A program made the translations under genes and the position numbers. The notes beneath the pieces are model-generated. The model saw only the letters and a program-made list of their open reading frames with translations. It had not been told where the DNA came from and searched no databases. Below are positions 53,123 through 60,884 of a DNA stretch of 64,000 bases, piece by piece (position 1 is the stretch's first letter; each line of letters starts with the position of its first letter). The stretch is from Flavobacterium sp. RSP15 (GTDB taxonomy: Bacteria > Bacteroidota > Bacteroidia > Flavobacteriales > Flavobacteriaceae): positions 62,001-126,000 of the forward strand of contig NZ_RYDL01000006.1 of NCBI RefSeq assembly GCF_003968755.1, read 5' to 3'.

Positions 53123-54343
53123 ATGAACTACCAGGAAACCACCAATTGGATGTTTAACCAGCTCCCGATGTACCAACTTCAGGGTGCTTCAGCCTATAAA
53201 AAAGATTTAACCAATGCGCATTTACTCACAGCACATCTTGACAATCCTCAAGAAAAAATAAAATGCATTCATGTTGCGGGAACTAATGGAAAAGGCTCTA
53301 CTTCGCACATGTTGGCATCCATACTTCATGAAGCCGGGTATAAAGTTGGCTTGTACACTTCCCCACATTTAAAGGATTTTAGGGAACGTATAAAAATTAG
53401 TGGAAAGGATATTTCCGAGGAATTTGTTACTAATTTCATCCATGAACACAAACATTTTTTTGAATCCAATGACATGAGTTTTTTTGAAATGACCGTTGGT
53501 TTAGCCTTCGATTATTTTGCCAAAGAAAAAGTAGACATCGCCGTTATAGAAGTGGGAATGGGCGGACGATTAGACGCTACCAATATTATCACTCCATTAG
53601 TTTCGGTGATTACCAATATAGGATTGGACCACACGCAATTTTTGGGCAACACCCTTGGAGCTATTGCATTTGAAAAAGCGGGAATTATCAAACCCAACCT
53701 TCCCGTGATAATAGGAGAATACACTCCTGAAACCCGATCTGTTTTTTTGGCTAAAGCAAAAGAATGCAATTCGGAAATCTATTTTGCTGCTGATTTAATT
53801 TCAGAAACATATCCTTCTGATTTAATTGGCGATTATCAAAGGCACAATAAAAAAACAGTATTAGAAACCATCACCGTTTTAAACAATCAGAACGAATTTA
53901 AAATCACTTCTGAAAATGTAAAATCCGGCTTATTGAATGTGATGAAAAATACCGGACTGCAGGGAAGATGGCAACAATTAAGAGAATTCCCCAAAGTTAT
54001 TTGCGATACTGCACATAACAAAAATGGACTGGAAATTGTGTTGAATCAAATCCAAAAACAAACTTTTGAAGCATTACATATTGTTTTGGGAGTTGTAAAT
54101 GACAAAGATTTAAATGAAATCCTGCCTTTATTTCCTAAAAAAGCCATCTATTATTTCTGCAAACCCAATATTCCTCGTGGGCTGGATGTTCTAATTCTAA
54201 AACAAAAATCGGCTAGCTTTGACCTAAAAGGCCAAGTATACAATTCTGTTTCAGAAGCTTATCATGCCGCACTGAAAAATGCCGGAGCAACTGATTTTAT
54301 ATACATTGGTGGAAGCACCTTTGTAGTAGCAGAAATTTTATAA
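53123..54343 (+). CDS. folC: Folylpolyglutamate/dihydrofolate synthase
   Basis: 406 residues, Mur-ligase fold. 'HVAGTNGKGSTSHMLASIL' is the P-loop, 'GLYTSPHLKDFRERIKISG' the folate loop, 'VIEVGMGGRLDATNII' and 'SVITNIGLDHTQFLGNTL' the metal site, 'VICDTAHNKNGLEIVLNQI' and 'GGSTFVVAEIL' the C-terminal domain. Adds glutamate to folates, and may also make dihydrofolate. Divergent from exbB. Confidence 0.95.
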   Translation: MNYQETTNWMFNQLPMYQLQGASAYKKDLTNAHLLTAHLDNPQEKIKCIHVAGTNGKGSTSHMLASILHEAGYKVGLYTSPHLKDFRERIKISGKDISEEFVTNFIHEHKHFFESNDMSFFEMTVGLAFDYFAKEKVDIAVIEVGMGGRLDATNIITPLVSVITNIGLDHTQFLGNTLGAIAFEKAGIIKPNLPVIIGEYTPETRSVFLAKAKECNSEIYFAADLISETYPSDLIGDYQRHNKKTVLETITVLNNQNEFKITSENVKSGLLNVMKNTGLQGRWQQLREFPKVICDTAHNKNGLEIVLNQIQKQTFEALHIVLGVVNDKDLNEILPLFPKKAIYYFCKPNIPRGLDVLILKQKSASFDLKGQVYNSVSEAYHAALKNAGATDFIYIGGSTFVVAEIL

Positions 54344-54359
54344 TTTTTTTGGTTTTTAC

Positions 54360-54389
54360 TTGCAAATCTAGAAAAGTGGCGTATATTTG
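54360..54389 (+). promoter_or_regulatory. Promoter of the tRNA-Val gene (TTG and TAnnTTTG)
   Basis: TTG (54360-54362) and TATATTTG (54382-54389) are separated by 19 bases, the spacing expected for -33/-7 elements in Flavobacterium. Transcription should begin some 35 bases before the tRNA. Confidence 0.75.
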
Positions 54390-54428
54390 CACACGCAATA
54401 ACGGAAACGAAAGTAACCAAGTTGTTTC

Positions 54429-54503
54429 GGGCAATTAGCTCAGCTGGTTCAGAGCACCTCGTTTACACCGAGGGGGTCGGGGGTTCGAACCCCTCATTGC
54501 CCA
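54429..54503 (+). tRNA. tRNA-Val (anticodon TAC)
   Basis: Full cloverleaf of 75 bases. Acceptor GGGCAAT pairs with ATTGCCC (54496-54502); D arm GCTCAGCTGGTTCAGAGC; anticodon stem CCTCG/CGAGG encloses TTTACAC with TAC at positions 34-36; T arm GGGGGTTCGAACCCC. CCA is not encoded: the gene ends in discriminator A and continues CAAAACT. The next 8.2 kb are accessory genes, so this is the natural suspect for an integration site. Confidence 0.97.
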
Positions 54504-54513
54504 CAAAACTTAC

Positions 54514-54550
54514 AAACCTCCAAAGTCATTTGATTTTGGAGGTTTTTTTT
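54514..54550 (+). terminator. Rho-independent terminator of tRNA-Val
   Basis: AAACCTCCAAA (54514-54524) pairs with TTTGGAGGTTT (54535-54545), followed by Ts. Confidence 0.9.
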
Positions 54551-54586
54551 GGTTCGAAAAATAGCCTAACATTTACGTAATATTTG

Positions 54587-54645
54587 GGATCAAGTCTAAA
54601 TGTTGTGGGGAATTATTATGGATCAATCCCAAAACCTGTGGGGAA
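54587..54645 (+). repeat. Imperfect 26-base direct repeat beside tRNA-Val
   Basis: 54587-54612 and 54620-54645 begin with GGATCAA and end with TGTGGGGAA, with seven mismatches between and a period of 33 bases. No gene spans them. The rest of 54551-54742 contains only short broken frames. Confidence 0.55.
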
Positions 54646-54742
54646 GCAAAAAGTAAGCATACCCATGAAAAAGTCAAATAGTTGTGTAAAACAGGGTTTT
54701 CTTATTTTTAAGAATGCGGTATATCACAGGAGTTTACCGTTC

Positions 54743-55306
54743 TTATAGGATTTCAAAACTATTTTGGTACGTAAGCAATGTTTCTTTTTTTCTAAAACGG
54801 AAGATTTTATTTTGATACGTAGGTTGTTGTAATAATTGTTTATCGTTGAATTGCAACAAATTGAATTGTAAATTATCAATATTAAAGCTATCCATTTTTA
54901 TTTCATAGCTGGCAATAAACCCAATAGCTTTTTGTTCAACATAAATTCCGGGACTGTAATCGTTTATAATTTCAGTTTTATTAATATTATACAATTGAAA
55001 AAGCAATAGTTCTTGGTCTAAATCTTTGATATGAAGTTTTTTGATTTTTTTGCCATCTACTAATATTTCGATTTGATTTTTAGAAGAGTTCAACAATCCA
55101 CTAATTTTACTACCCGGTAAATACTCAACCGATGGAATGGAAGGTATTTTAAGATAGTAATAGAAAAACGGATCTAATAAAGCTTTCACTAATGGAAGTT
55201 TCATTCTCGCCGCTACTTTCTTGCAGTCACATAAATTCTCCTCGCTGCACTCGAATTTTTTTAGTGTCCAACTCTCTCCGTGAAGATTGATTTTGAGGTT
55301 TTGCAT
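54743..55306 (-). CDS. Protein of unknown function, distal gene of the accessory block
   Basis: 187 residues, cytoplasmic. A Cys cluster sits early ('FECSEENLCDCKKVAARM'), followed by 'LDPFFYYYLKIPSIPSVEYLPGS' and beta-rich segments ('QIEILVDGKKIKKLHIKDLD', 'YVEQKAIGFIASYEIKMDSF'). I recognise no family. It begins 47 bases downstream of the WYL regulator and reads in the same direction, so it may be part of that transcription unit. Confidence 0.6.
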   Translation of the reverse strand: MQNLKINLHGESWTLKKFECSEENLCDCKKVAARMKLPLVKALLDPFFYYYLKIPSIPSVEYLPGSKISGLLNSSKNQIEILVDGKKIKKLHIKDLDQELLLFQLYNINKTEIINDYSPGIYVEQKAIGFIASYEIKMDSFNIDNLQFNLLQFNDKQLLQQPTYQNKIFRFRKKETLLTYQNSFEIL

Positions 55307-55353
55307 TGAGATTATACATTGAAATAAAAAGTTTAAAATGTTGAAAAACGAAC

Positions 55354-56256
55354 TTATTTATATCGTTTCAATGTTGCTTCCAGTATTTCAATCATTTTAT
55401 TTTTCAGACTTTCCGGCTCCAGAACTTGTACTTCCTGACCCATGGAGAGCAATTCCATAATAAAATCGTAAGTTGAACTCATGAATAATTCGATGACACA
55501 TTCTGTTTCATTTTCAGACATTATTTTTTGAGAAGAATGTAATGGCAGAGATTTTATGTAATCGGCTTGACCATGTGATAGGCATAACTTAATTTTCTCC
55601 AGTTTTGTACCGTCAGAGATGATACCAAAAGAATACTGAAATTTTTCTTCTGGATTAAAGTCGTTAGGATATATAAAAATTTTACTAGTCATATTTAAAT
55701 TTGAAATTCTGTCTAAACCAAATGTTTTAACGATTCCATCCTTAGAATCTTGAGCTATTAAATACCAACGATTCCTAGCTTCCTTTAAAGCTAAAGGATA
55801 TACAATACGTATTTTCTTTTCATTGTTCGCTTTCCAAAATTTCTCGTGGGTAAATTGTATTTCAAATTTATTTTTTATAGCGTGTAATAAACTGTGCATG
55901 TGTTCGACTCCTAGTGGTTTTCTTTTTTCAATGATAATTTGGTTTAAAACAGAATCCGAAATGCTCAAAGCATTGAATATCTGAAAGGATTCAATGAGTC
56001 GATCGGTCTTTACCTCATCGGCATCTTCTATGATCTGATACACGTTTTGTGAACGTTGGTATTTAATAATAATTTTATAAATTCCCCAAATCTCCTCTAC
56101 GTCACGTTCAAAAGTACGTTTTGAAATCATATAATTTTCAGACTCATCTAAAGAATGTTTTTCTAAATGATCTTGTAAATCCTTAAAGGAGCAAGGATTG
56201 GATCGCAACTTATTGATAATTAAATGATGTCGTTTGATGAATTGTTTTTTAGACAT
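55354..56256 (-). CDS. WYL-domain transcription regulator
   Basis: 300 residues. The N-terminal third is a winged helix ('SKKQFIKRHHLIINKLR', 'SFKDLQDHL', 'ISKRTFERDVEEIW'), followed by a WYL domain at about 150-190 ('RIVYPLALKEARNRWYLIAQ', 'TFGLDRISNL') and a WCX-like C-terminal domain. WYL regulators sense nucleic acids or nucleotides and control many defence and DNA/RNA-damage loci. Probably governs the surrounding block. Confidence 0.9.
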   Translation of the reverse strand: MSKKQFIKRHHLIINKLRSNPCSFKDLQDHLEKHSLDESENYMISKRTFERDVEEIWGIYKIIIKYQRSQNVYQIIEDADEVKTDRLIESFQIFNALSISDSVLNQIIIEKRKPLGVEHMHSLLHAIKNKFEIQFTHEKFWKANNEKKIRIVYPLALKEARNRWYLIAQDSKDGIVKTFGLDRISNLNMTSKIFIYPNDFNPEEKFQYSFGIISDGTKLEKIKLCLSHGQADYIKSLPLHSSQKIMSENETECVIELFMSSTYDFIMELLSMGQEVQVLEPESLKNKMIEILEATLKRYK

Positions 56257-56307
56257 TGGGTATGATTTTAAAAGAAATCGGATGATTTCATGATTTGATA
56301 TTTTGAT

Positions 56308-56880
56308 TTATTGAAACGTTTTTCTGAATAAACTCTCAATGGCTTTGATGCCTTTTTCATTAATACTTCGAGAGCCTATACCGGCAAAGTCAGTAGTTAT
56401 TTTAGGTATTTCAGATAACAAACTGAATTTTTTATCTGAATAATCCCAGTAGAACCATTGGTTTAATTCCTGTTCAAATACAAAGACTTCCTTATGGTTG
56501 TCTATAGCCATTTGGACAGTAACCCCTGTGCCTCCTTTAACGAATTGTTTGTTTTCTATTTGGATAAAAGTACTCATTGCAAATATTTGCTCTGCATTTT
56601 TTACCTGAAACCAGCAACGGGCATAGAGTTTTAAATAGGATTTTAATCGGTATTTTTTTAAGGTCTCGTTGGCTGTGTTTACGTGGGCAATACCTTCAAT
56701 ATATTCCTTTTCACTTAGTTCATATTTGTTTACACTAGTATGATAAGCGGTTTGATAACTGTAAGCAATTGTTTGAATGTTGTACTCTGTACTGATTTTT
56801 TCAAAATAAGTATCAGCACCTTCTGCACCGCCAGAATGACATCGGATGTTGTTCTTGAAATTGCAATTTTTTAAACTCAT
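56308..56880 (-). CDS. SLOG-like Rossmann protein with permuted motif order
   Basis: 190 residues. 'IRCHSGGAEGADTYFEKI' near the N-terminus is the phosphate-loop motif of SLOG/DprA-like folds (S-G-G-x-x-G-A-D). A later glycine-rich loop follows at 'FVKGGTGVTVQMAIDNHKEV' and 'FAGIGSRSINEKGIKAIESL' at the very C-terminus. In ordinary proteins of this type A-G-I-G-S-R comes first, then S-G-G-A-x-G-A-D, so the order appears circularly permuted. The family probably binds a nucleotide-derived ligand; enzymology unknown. Second SLOG-like gene of the block, see 60161. Confidence 0.78.
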   Translation of the reverse strand: MSLKNCNFKNNIRCHSGGAEGADTYFEKISTEYNIQTIAYSYQTAYHTSVNKYELSEKEYIEGIAHVNTANETLKKYRLKSYLKLYARCWFQVKNAEQIFAMSTFIQIENKQFVKGGTGVTVQMAIDNHKEVFVFEQELNQWFYWDYSDKKFSLLSEIPKITTDFAGIGSRSINEKGIKAIESLFRKTFQ

Positions 56881-56898
56881 TTTTTATAAAAGTTCTAT

Positions 56899-57399
56899 TT
56901 AATAACAAAGTGCCTTAAAAAATGCTTTTGTCTCCTCTTTAAAAATAGCAACCGGAATTTGATGAGCTAAATCACTTTTTATCGTAATCGCATAATCTGT
57001 TTTAGCCGTAACATTTTGTGCAAAAAAAGCCAAATTGTCTTTTGCTTTTATGATGGTATCCTGACCGCCTAAAACAATTCGCATATGTAAGGATTGATTT
57101 ATTGGGATGCTTACCGGTACTATTTGTTCGATAGTATTCCTATAAGGTAATGCGGGATTGTATAACAATGCACAAACACCTAAACTATTGGCTAAATGAT
57201 AGCCTGCAAAACCGCCTATGCTGCTGCCTATTATGGCATTGATATCCTGCGTTTGATAAGCATCATATAAATGCTGTATCATATTGGGATTCGATTTATA
57301 ATCTAATTCAGGCGCAATAACATTACCGTATTTTTCGAGAATTACTCTTTTTTCGTGACTTAATTTACTTTCAAGTCCGTGGAGGAAAAGTATGTTCAT
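56899..57399 (-). CDS. YqiA/YcfP-type alpha/beta hydrolase
   Basis: 166 residues. 'MNILFLHGLESKLSHEKR' opens the fold with the oxyanion His-Gly; nucleophile Ser in 'IIGSSIGGFAGYHLA'; acid Asp in 'IVLGGQDTII'; catalytic His in 'DLAHQIPVAI'. This is the YqiA/YcfP family of small esterases of uncertain substrate. It follows the next gene upstream by 18 bases, co-directional. Confidence 0.85.
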   Translation of the reverse strand: MNILFLHGLESKLSHEKRVILEKYGNVIAPELDYKSNPNMIQHLYDAYQTQDINAIIGSSIGGFAGYHLANSLGVCALLYNPALPYRNTIEQIVPVSIPINQSLHMRIVLGGQDTIIKAKDNLAFFAQNVTAKTDYAITIKSDLAHQIPVAIFKEETKAFFKALCY

Positions 57400-57417
57400 A
57401 GTAATTTTATTTATAAA

Positions 57418-57654
57418 TTAGTGCGTTCCGTCATAAATGGAATAGCCATGATAAAATCCTGCTACAAATGATTCTTTATCATAAGCCCAAATATTTAGAT
57501 CTTTTTCGTCTTTACAAGTGTTTTGTCTAATTGCTTTTCCGATAAAATCGCCAATATCAGTTAAATCCTTAGTTCCTTTATAACGACTTTCATTAGCCAC
57601 CTTTTTGTATTCCTTTGTGATTTCAATAATGTCATCACAAATTTTATTGAACAA
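57418..57654 (-). CDS. Small protein of unknown function with no clear start codon
   Basis: At least 78 residues are encoded, ending 'FVAGFYHGYSIYDGTH'. The most upstream acceptable start I see inside the conserved-looking part is TTG at 57654 (L-F-N-K-I-C-D-D). The frame remains open back to 57756, reading 'KTERSEKIKYQELEPEEQHD' without any ATG, and overlaps the 3' end of the repeat-protein gene in the -1 frame. So the product may be longer, may use a rare start, may arise by frameshifting, or may be 5'-broken. Function unknown. Confidence 0.55.
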   Translation of the reverse strand: MFNKICDDIIEITKEYKKVANESRYKGTKDLTDIGDFIGKAIRQNTCKDEKDLNIWAYDKESFVAGFYHGYSIYDGTH

Positions 57655-57713
57655 ATCATGTTGTTCTTCGGGTTCTAGTTCCTGGTATTTGATTTTTTCA
57701 CTGCGTTCTGTTT

Positions 57714-58073
57714 TTAGATAATTGAAAGAAGTCCCATCAATTGGTCTTTTGTTAAATTACCATCAATATAATATTTTACACTTCCGTATTTTTTGTCTTT
57801 TATTTCGCTCCCATCAATGTAATAGATTAAAGTGCCGTGTTTTTTATCTCGCACTTCATTGTTTTCAACATGATAATGTGTTTTACCATTCCTGCTATCT
57901 CTTCTGATTTCAAAATTGTCGAAATGGAATTTCACATGTCCATTCCTACTTTTTTCACGCACTTCATTCCCATCGATATAAAATAATGTCGTACCATGTT
58001 TTATATCTTTAATTTCATTCCCATCGAAATAGAATGCTACTTTTCCATATTTTTTGTCTTTTATTTCTGGCAT
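57714..58073 (-). CDS. Tandem-repeat protein (six ~19-residue beta repeats)
   Basis: 119 residues made almost entirely of units like E-I-K-D-K-K-Y-G-K-V-x-F-Y-F-D-G-N. Six can be counted, beginning at EIKDKKYG, EIKDIKHG, EVREKSRNG, EIRRDSRNG, EVRDKKHG and EIKDKKYG. Each has a charged turn, a Gly, an aromatic strand and an I/V-D-G-N turn, suggesting a closed beta structure like the four-fold beta-flower domains, though six units differ from four. The stop is at LSII. Function unknown. It follows the nuclease gene by four bases. Confidence 0.75.
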   Translation of the reverse strand: MPEIKDKKYGKVAFYFDGNEIKDIKHGTTLFYIDGNEVREKSRNGHVKFHFDNFEIRRDSRNGKTHYHVENNEVRDKKHGTLIYYIDGSEIKDKKYGSVKYYIDGNLTKDQLMGLLSII

Positions 58074-58077
58074 TGGT

Positions 58078-59313
58078 TTATTTATTTTGTTGATTGATAT
58101 GTTCTAAAATTTTAGCGTATAATTCCTTATTCGTTTCTATGATCGATGTGATTTTACCAGCAAATTCTTCTGCTAATTCATCTTTTTTAAGGTTTATTTT
58201 TGATAATAGATCCAAATCGCTAAAATTGAAGTTTTGATCTTTAAACCAAATTACAGATTGGTCACCATAATTGTAGCGAGGAAGTATTAACGTTTTATCA
58301 AGATTATCAAAAATATCTTTACATTTTATTTGATTTTGCATTTCGGAATTCAATAATATCCCATAAATTACTTCTCCATTATTTTTGTTATATCTACAGT
58401 AAAAAAAAGCTCTGTCATTACCAGATTGATGAAACAAAATATGATTAAATCGATTTATCAAATCAGGTTTAATTTCAATATGCCATTCATTGCCTAAATT
58501 GTTTTTACACGAAACTTTAACTTTTTCCCAAAATTCAGTAATGATTTGTGTTTTTACTTTTTCAAAATTGTTTGCAATTTGTGAAGCTTCTAAAAAGTTA
58601 TTTTTTATTAGATCTGATATTTCCATCTTTAATTCATTGTTTATTGTTTGGTGTGTTAATTTCTTCAAAAGATTACTATATTGTTTCAACATTTCTCGAA
58701 GCATTGGCTGCTGAATAGCTTCTGTATGACATTTATCAATCCAACTTAAAATTTTATCCTTATAACAAATCAGTATTATATCTTCGATATTAATATTGAT
58801 TTGTTCATCTAAATGACAATAACTTTCTTTAGATGGTTTTTTTCCGTCTAAAGTCAAATAAATAAGTTTACAGTTTTTATAATGATTTTTGTAGCGCAAT
58901 AATTGCCCTTTTTGATCAGTTGCATAAATTTTATTTTCGATAACAACTTCTATCTTATTTCTTTCATCTTTAATCACAATATCAATGTATCCGCCTACGG
59001 TATAATCTCTATTTATTATCCCAATATGTTCTTCAACAATTACTTTTGCATTGTCAAAATCAAAATTTTCTATACTTTTCAATTCTTCAATTTCTTCAAA
59101 AAAATATTTTAAAAAAACACTTCCTTGAGAATGAGACCCTTTTGGGTTTAGTAATTCTGCTATAATTCGGGAATGTGTTTTTACTTCGTCACTTTCCATT
59201 CCCATTACTGAGAAAATATTGAAGTTTTCACCAGTTGATTTTGCAAGCTTTTCATAGCTCTTTAATAAACCACTAACTTGGGATAATAAATTTTTAGCCT
59301 TTTCAGTATTCAT
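58078..59313 (-). CDS. PD-(D/E)XK nuclease superfamily protein (PDDEXK_4 type)
   Basis: 411 residues. The nuclease core is within about 35-145: Glu in 'FSVMGMESDEVKTHSRII', Asp111 in 'GGYIDIVIKDE', E-N-K (126-128) in 'VVIENKIYATDQKGQLLRY' with downstream Gln. The remaining 270 residues are mixed and include 'NEWHIEIKPDLINRFNHILF' and C-terminal helices. Members occur in defence loci and elsewhere, and their targets are rarely known. All catalytic positions are intact. Upstream partner of the repeat protein. Confidence 0.85.
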   Translation of the reverse strand: MNTEKAKNLLSQVSGLLKSYEKLAKSTGENFNIFSVMGMESDEVKTHSRIIAELLNPKGSHSQGSVFLKYFFEEIEELKSIENFDFDNAKVIVEEHIGIINRDYTVGGYIDIVIKDERNKIEVVIENKIYATDQKGQLLRYKNHYKNCKLIYLTLDGKKPSKESYCHLDEQININIEDIILICYKDKILSWIDKCHTEAIQQPMLREMLKQYSNLLKKLTHQTINNELKMEISDLIKNNFLEASQIANNFEKVKTQIITEFWEKVKVSCKNNLGNEWHIEIKPDLINRFNHILFHQSGNDRAFFYCRYNKNNGEVIYGILLNSEMQNQIKCKDIFDNLDKTLILPRYNYGDQSVIWFKDQNFNFSDLDLLSKINLKKDELAEEFAGKITSIIETNKELYAKILEHINQQNK

Positions 59314-59456
59314 TTTTAAAATTATATTTTATTTATATTGATTTCAATTCTCGCATCGAAACCAATTTGACCTAATCGGTATGTGAGTTTCTAAAAATAC
59401 ATGAATTTAAATGAGTTTTTAATCAATTATGTTGATTAATTTTACCAATCGTATTT

Positions 59457-59855
59457 TTAAAATTCTACATCGTAAATATTCACTCTAATATACTCCAATA
59501 GGTCTTTTCTATACTCATCTTTCGTTATTTCCAAATCTTTCCAAAAAGTGCAAGAGTAAAAATATAAAAGCTCCAAAACATCCTCTTTAGTAGTGGCAAG
59601 AACATCTAGATATTTTACATACCTCCAGAAACAAAAATAGTCTTCATCATAGTTATCGTCTGTTTCTCCCAATATTCGTTTCTGAAAAGGGAATCCCTCT
59701 ACCTCGTACCCTTTTTCTTCACAGTATTCAATTAATAAAGACCGAACTGCGCTTTCATATATTTCGGCAGTTGTAAAATCGGCAATATCTCCAGGAACCA
59801 GTTTCCACTGCTGATACTGTTTTTCTATTTCTATTTTAATTGCATCAATTTCCAT
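59457..59855 (-). CDS. Small acidic protein of unknown function
   Basis: 132 residues, acidic and helix-rich: 'MEIDAIKIEIEKQYQQWKL', 'ESAVRSLLIEYCEEKGYEVEG', 'DYFCFWRYVKYLDVLATTKE'. No domain recognised. It lies 4 bases downstream of a 69-residue gene on the same strand, and 143 bases before the nuclease. Possibly an immunity or regulatory partner, but nothing in the sequence proves that. Confidence 0.6.
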   Translation of the reverse strand: MEIDAIKIEIEKQYQQWKLVPGDIADFTTAEIYESAVRSLLIEYCEEKGYEVEGFPFQKRILGETDDNYDEDYFCFWRYVKYLDVLATTKEDVLELLYFYSCTFWKDLEITKDEYRKDLLEYIRVNIYDVEF

Positions 59856-59859
59856 GATT

Positions 59860-60069
59860 TTATTCTATTTTCCAGTTTACATCACCTAAATTCAAAGTGC
59901 CGTTGCTCTCGACTTCAAGCCAGGACGCTAATCCTCCATCGACACATTTGAGGTTCAACCCATAGCCTGAAAAGGTCTCATTGTCCACATTTAAAGCAAG
60001 TCCTTTTTGCAAATGGTTTGTCATTTTTACATACTGTTCTTCCGTTATTTCAATCGTAATCTTTTTCAT
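59860..60069 (-). CDS. Very small protein of unknown function
   Basis: 69 residues starting MKKITIEITEEQYVKMTNHL, an amphipathic strand-helix start reminiscent of small DNA-binding or antitoxin-like proteins, followed by a beta-rich rest ('GYGLNLKCVDGGLASWLEVE', 'LGDVNWKIE'). No family recognised. Tightly joined to the following 132-residue gene. Confidence 0.55.
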   Translation of the reverse strand: MKKITIEITEEQYVKMTNHLQKGLALNVDNETFSGYGLNLKCVDGGLASWLEVESNGTLNLGDVNWKIE

Positions 60070-60160
60070 ATTTGGAATAGTTTGATTTTTTGTGAAAGAG
60101 CATTAACCAAAAATAAGATTAGTAAACCTTTCCACTTTACGGTTTTCCTCATTCTGTTTT

Positions 60161-60751
60161 TTAAATCCATTTAACCCAAACGGATTGAGTTAGGTAAGGC
60201 ACATTATTAATATCGCAAATTGCCATCGTGTGACCAGTACCGCCCGTTTTTGGATTTTGTTCATCATCATAGAAAAAAGCAAAATTTACCGGAGGAATTC
60301 CAGAATTTGTTCCGTTCACTTTGACGGTATCCCGAATGATATACGCCGCTTTGATTGCAAACCGATCTTTGGCACCGTCCACATATTTATCGATCATAGA
60401 TTTGGTTTTCTTGTTGTTTTTGGATTGATAAACCACCTCAGGTTCGTTTGCCAAATCAATGTCATCGAGAGAAATGGTTTTGTAAGCATTATTTGCTTTC
60501 TGACGATGGTTGTCATAAGGCGTAATCACTTGCAATCGCTCGGGTGCTACCTGCAAAACGCCTTGTGAGAAATAAAAATCAGCACCAGCGGCGTTACCAC
60601 TTCTAAAAGTAGCCAGTGGCAAATGCGTTGCTAAAAGATTCCCTAACTGAATTAATTTTTCTTTATCCGATTCTAAAACATTTCGTTTTCCTTCCAAAAG
60701 GATAATTGTGTTTTTTATATTATATTGGGTTGTAAATTTGGATAATGTCAT
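60161..60751 (-). CDS. SLOG-like Rossmann protein (canonical motif order)
   Basis: 196 residues from ATG 60751 (MTLSKFTTQY); an in-frame ATG at 60880 lies upstream of the promoter at 60774-60781 and is not used. 'TIILLEGKRNVLESDKEKL' corresponds to the first G-x-R motif, 'ATFRSGNAAGADFYFSQGV' to the phosphate loop, and 'KTGGTGHTMAICDINNVPYL' to the later G-G-T-G loop, all in the usual order. The central part is basic. Predicted nucleotide-ligand sensor or processing enzyme; activity unknown. A second gene of this type in the block has the reordered motifs. Confidence 0.75.
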   Translation of the reverse strand: MTLSKFTTQYNIKNTIILLEGKRNVLESDKEKLIQLGNLLATHLPLATFRSGNAAGADFYFSQGVLQVAPERLQVITPYDNHRQKANNAYKTISLDDIDLANEPEVVYQSKNNKKTKSMIDKYVDGAKDRFAIKAAYIIRDTVKVNGTNSGIPPVNFAFFYDDEQNPKTGGTGHTMAICDINNVPYLTQSVWVKWI

Positions 60752-60773
60752 AACGTGTTTTTTAAATTCTAAA

Positions 60774-60781
60774 CAAAAGTA
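60774..60781 (-). promoter_or_regulatory. -7 promoter element of the SLOG-like gene
   Basis: Read on the minus strand: TACTTTTG, an exact TAnnTTTG, 22 bases before ATG 60751. It shows that a transcript starts here within the accessory block. Confidence 0.65.
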
Positions 60782-60884
60782 CACTGCGATAACGTCAATC
60801 GATGACGTGGTTCTTAGTGTGCGGCAATTTTTTGTAATTATTTTCATATTAGCTCCAATTTGGAAATTCATCTGTTCCAAAACG

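Noticed and set aside
54614..54660. A small protein starting at ATG 54617 (MDQSQNLWGSKK)
   Set aside because: Only 12 codons, lying within the imperfect direct repeat and with no promoter; likely chance.
60752..60880. Longer N-terminus of the SLOG-like protein from ATG 60880
   Set aside because: The promoter element at 60774-60781 is downstream of it, and the added 43 residues do not resemble the fold.
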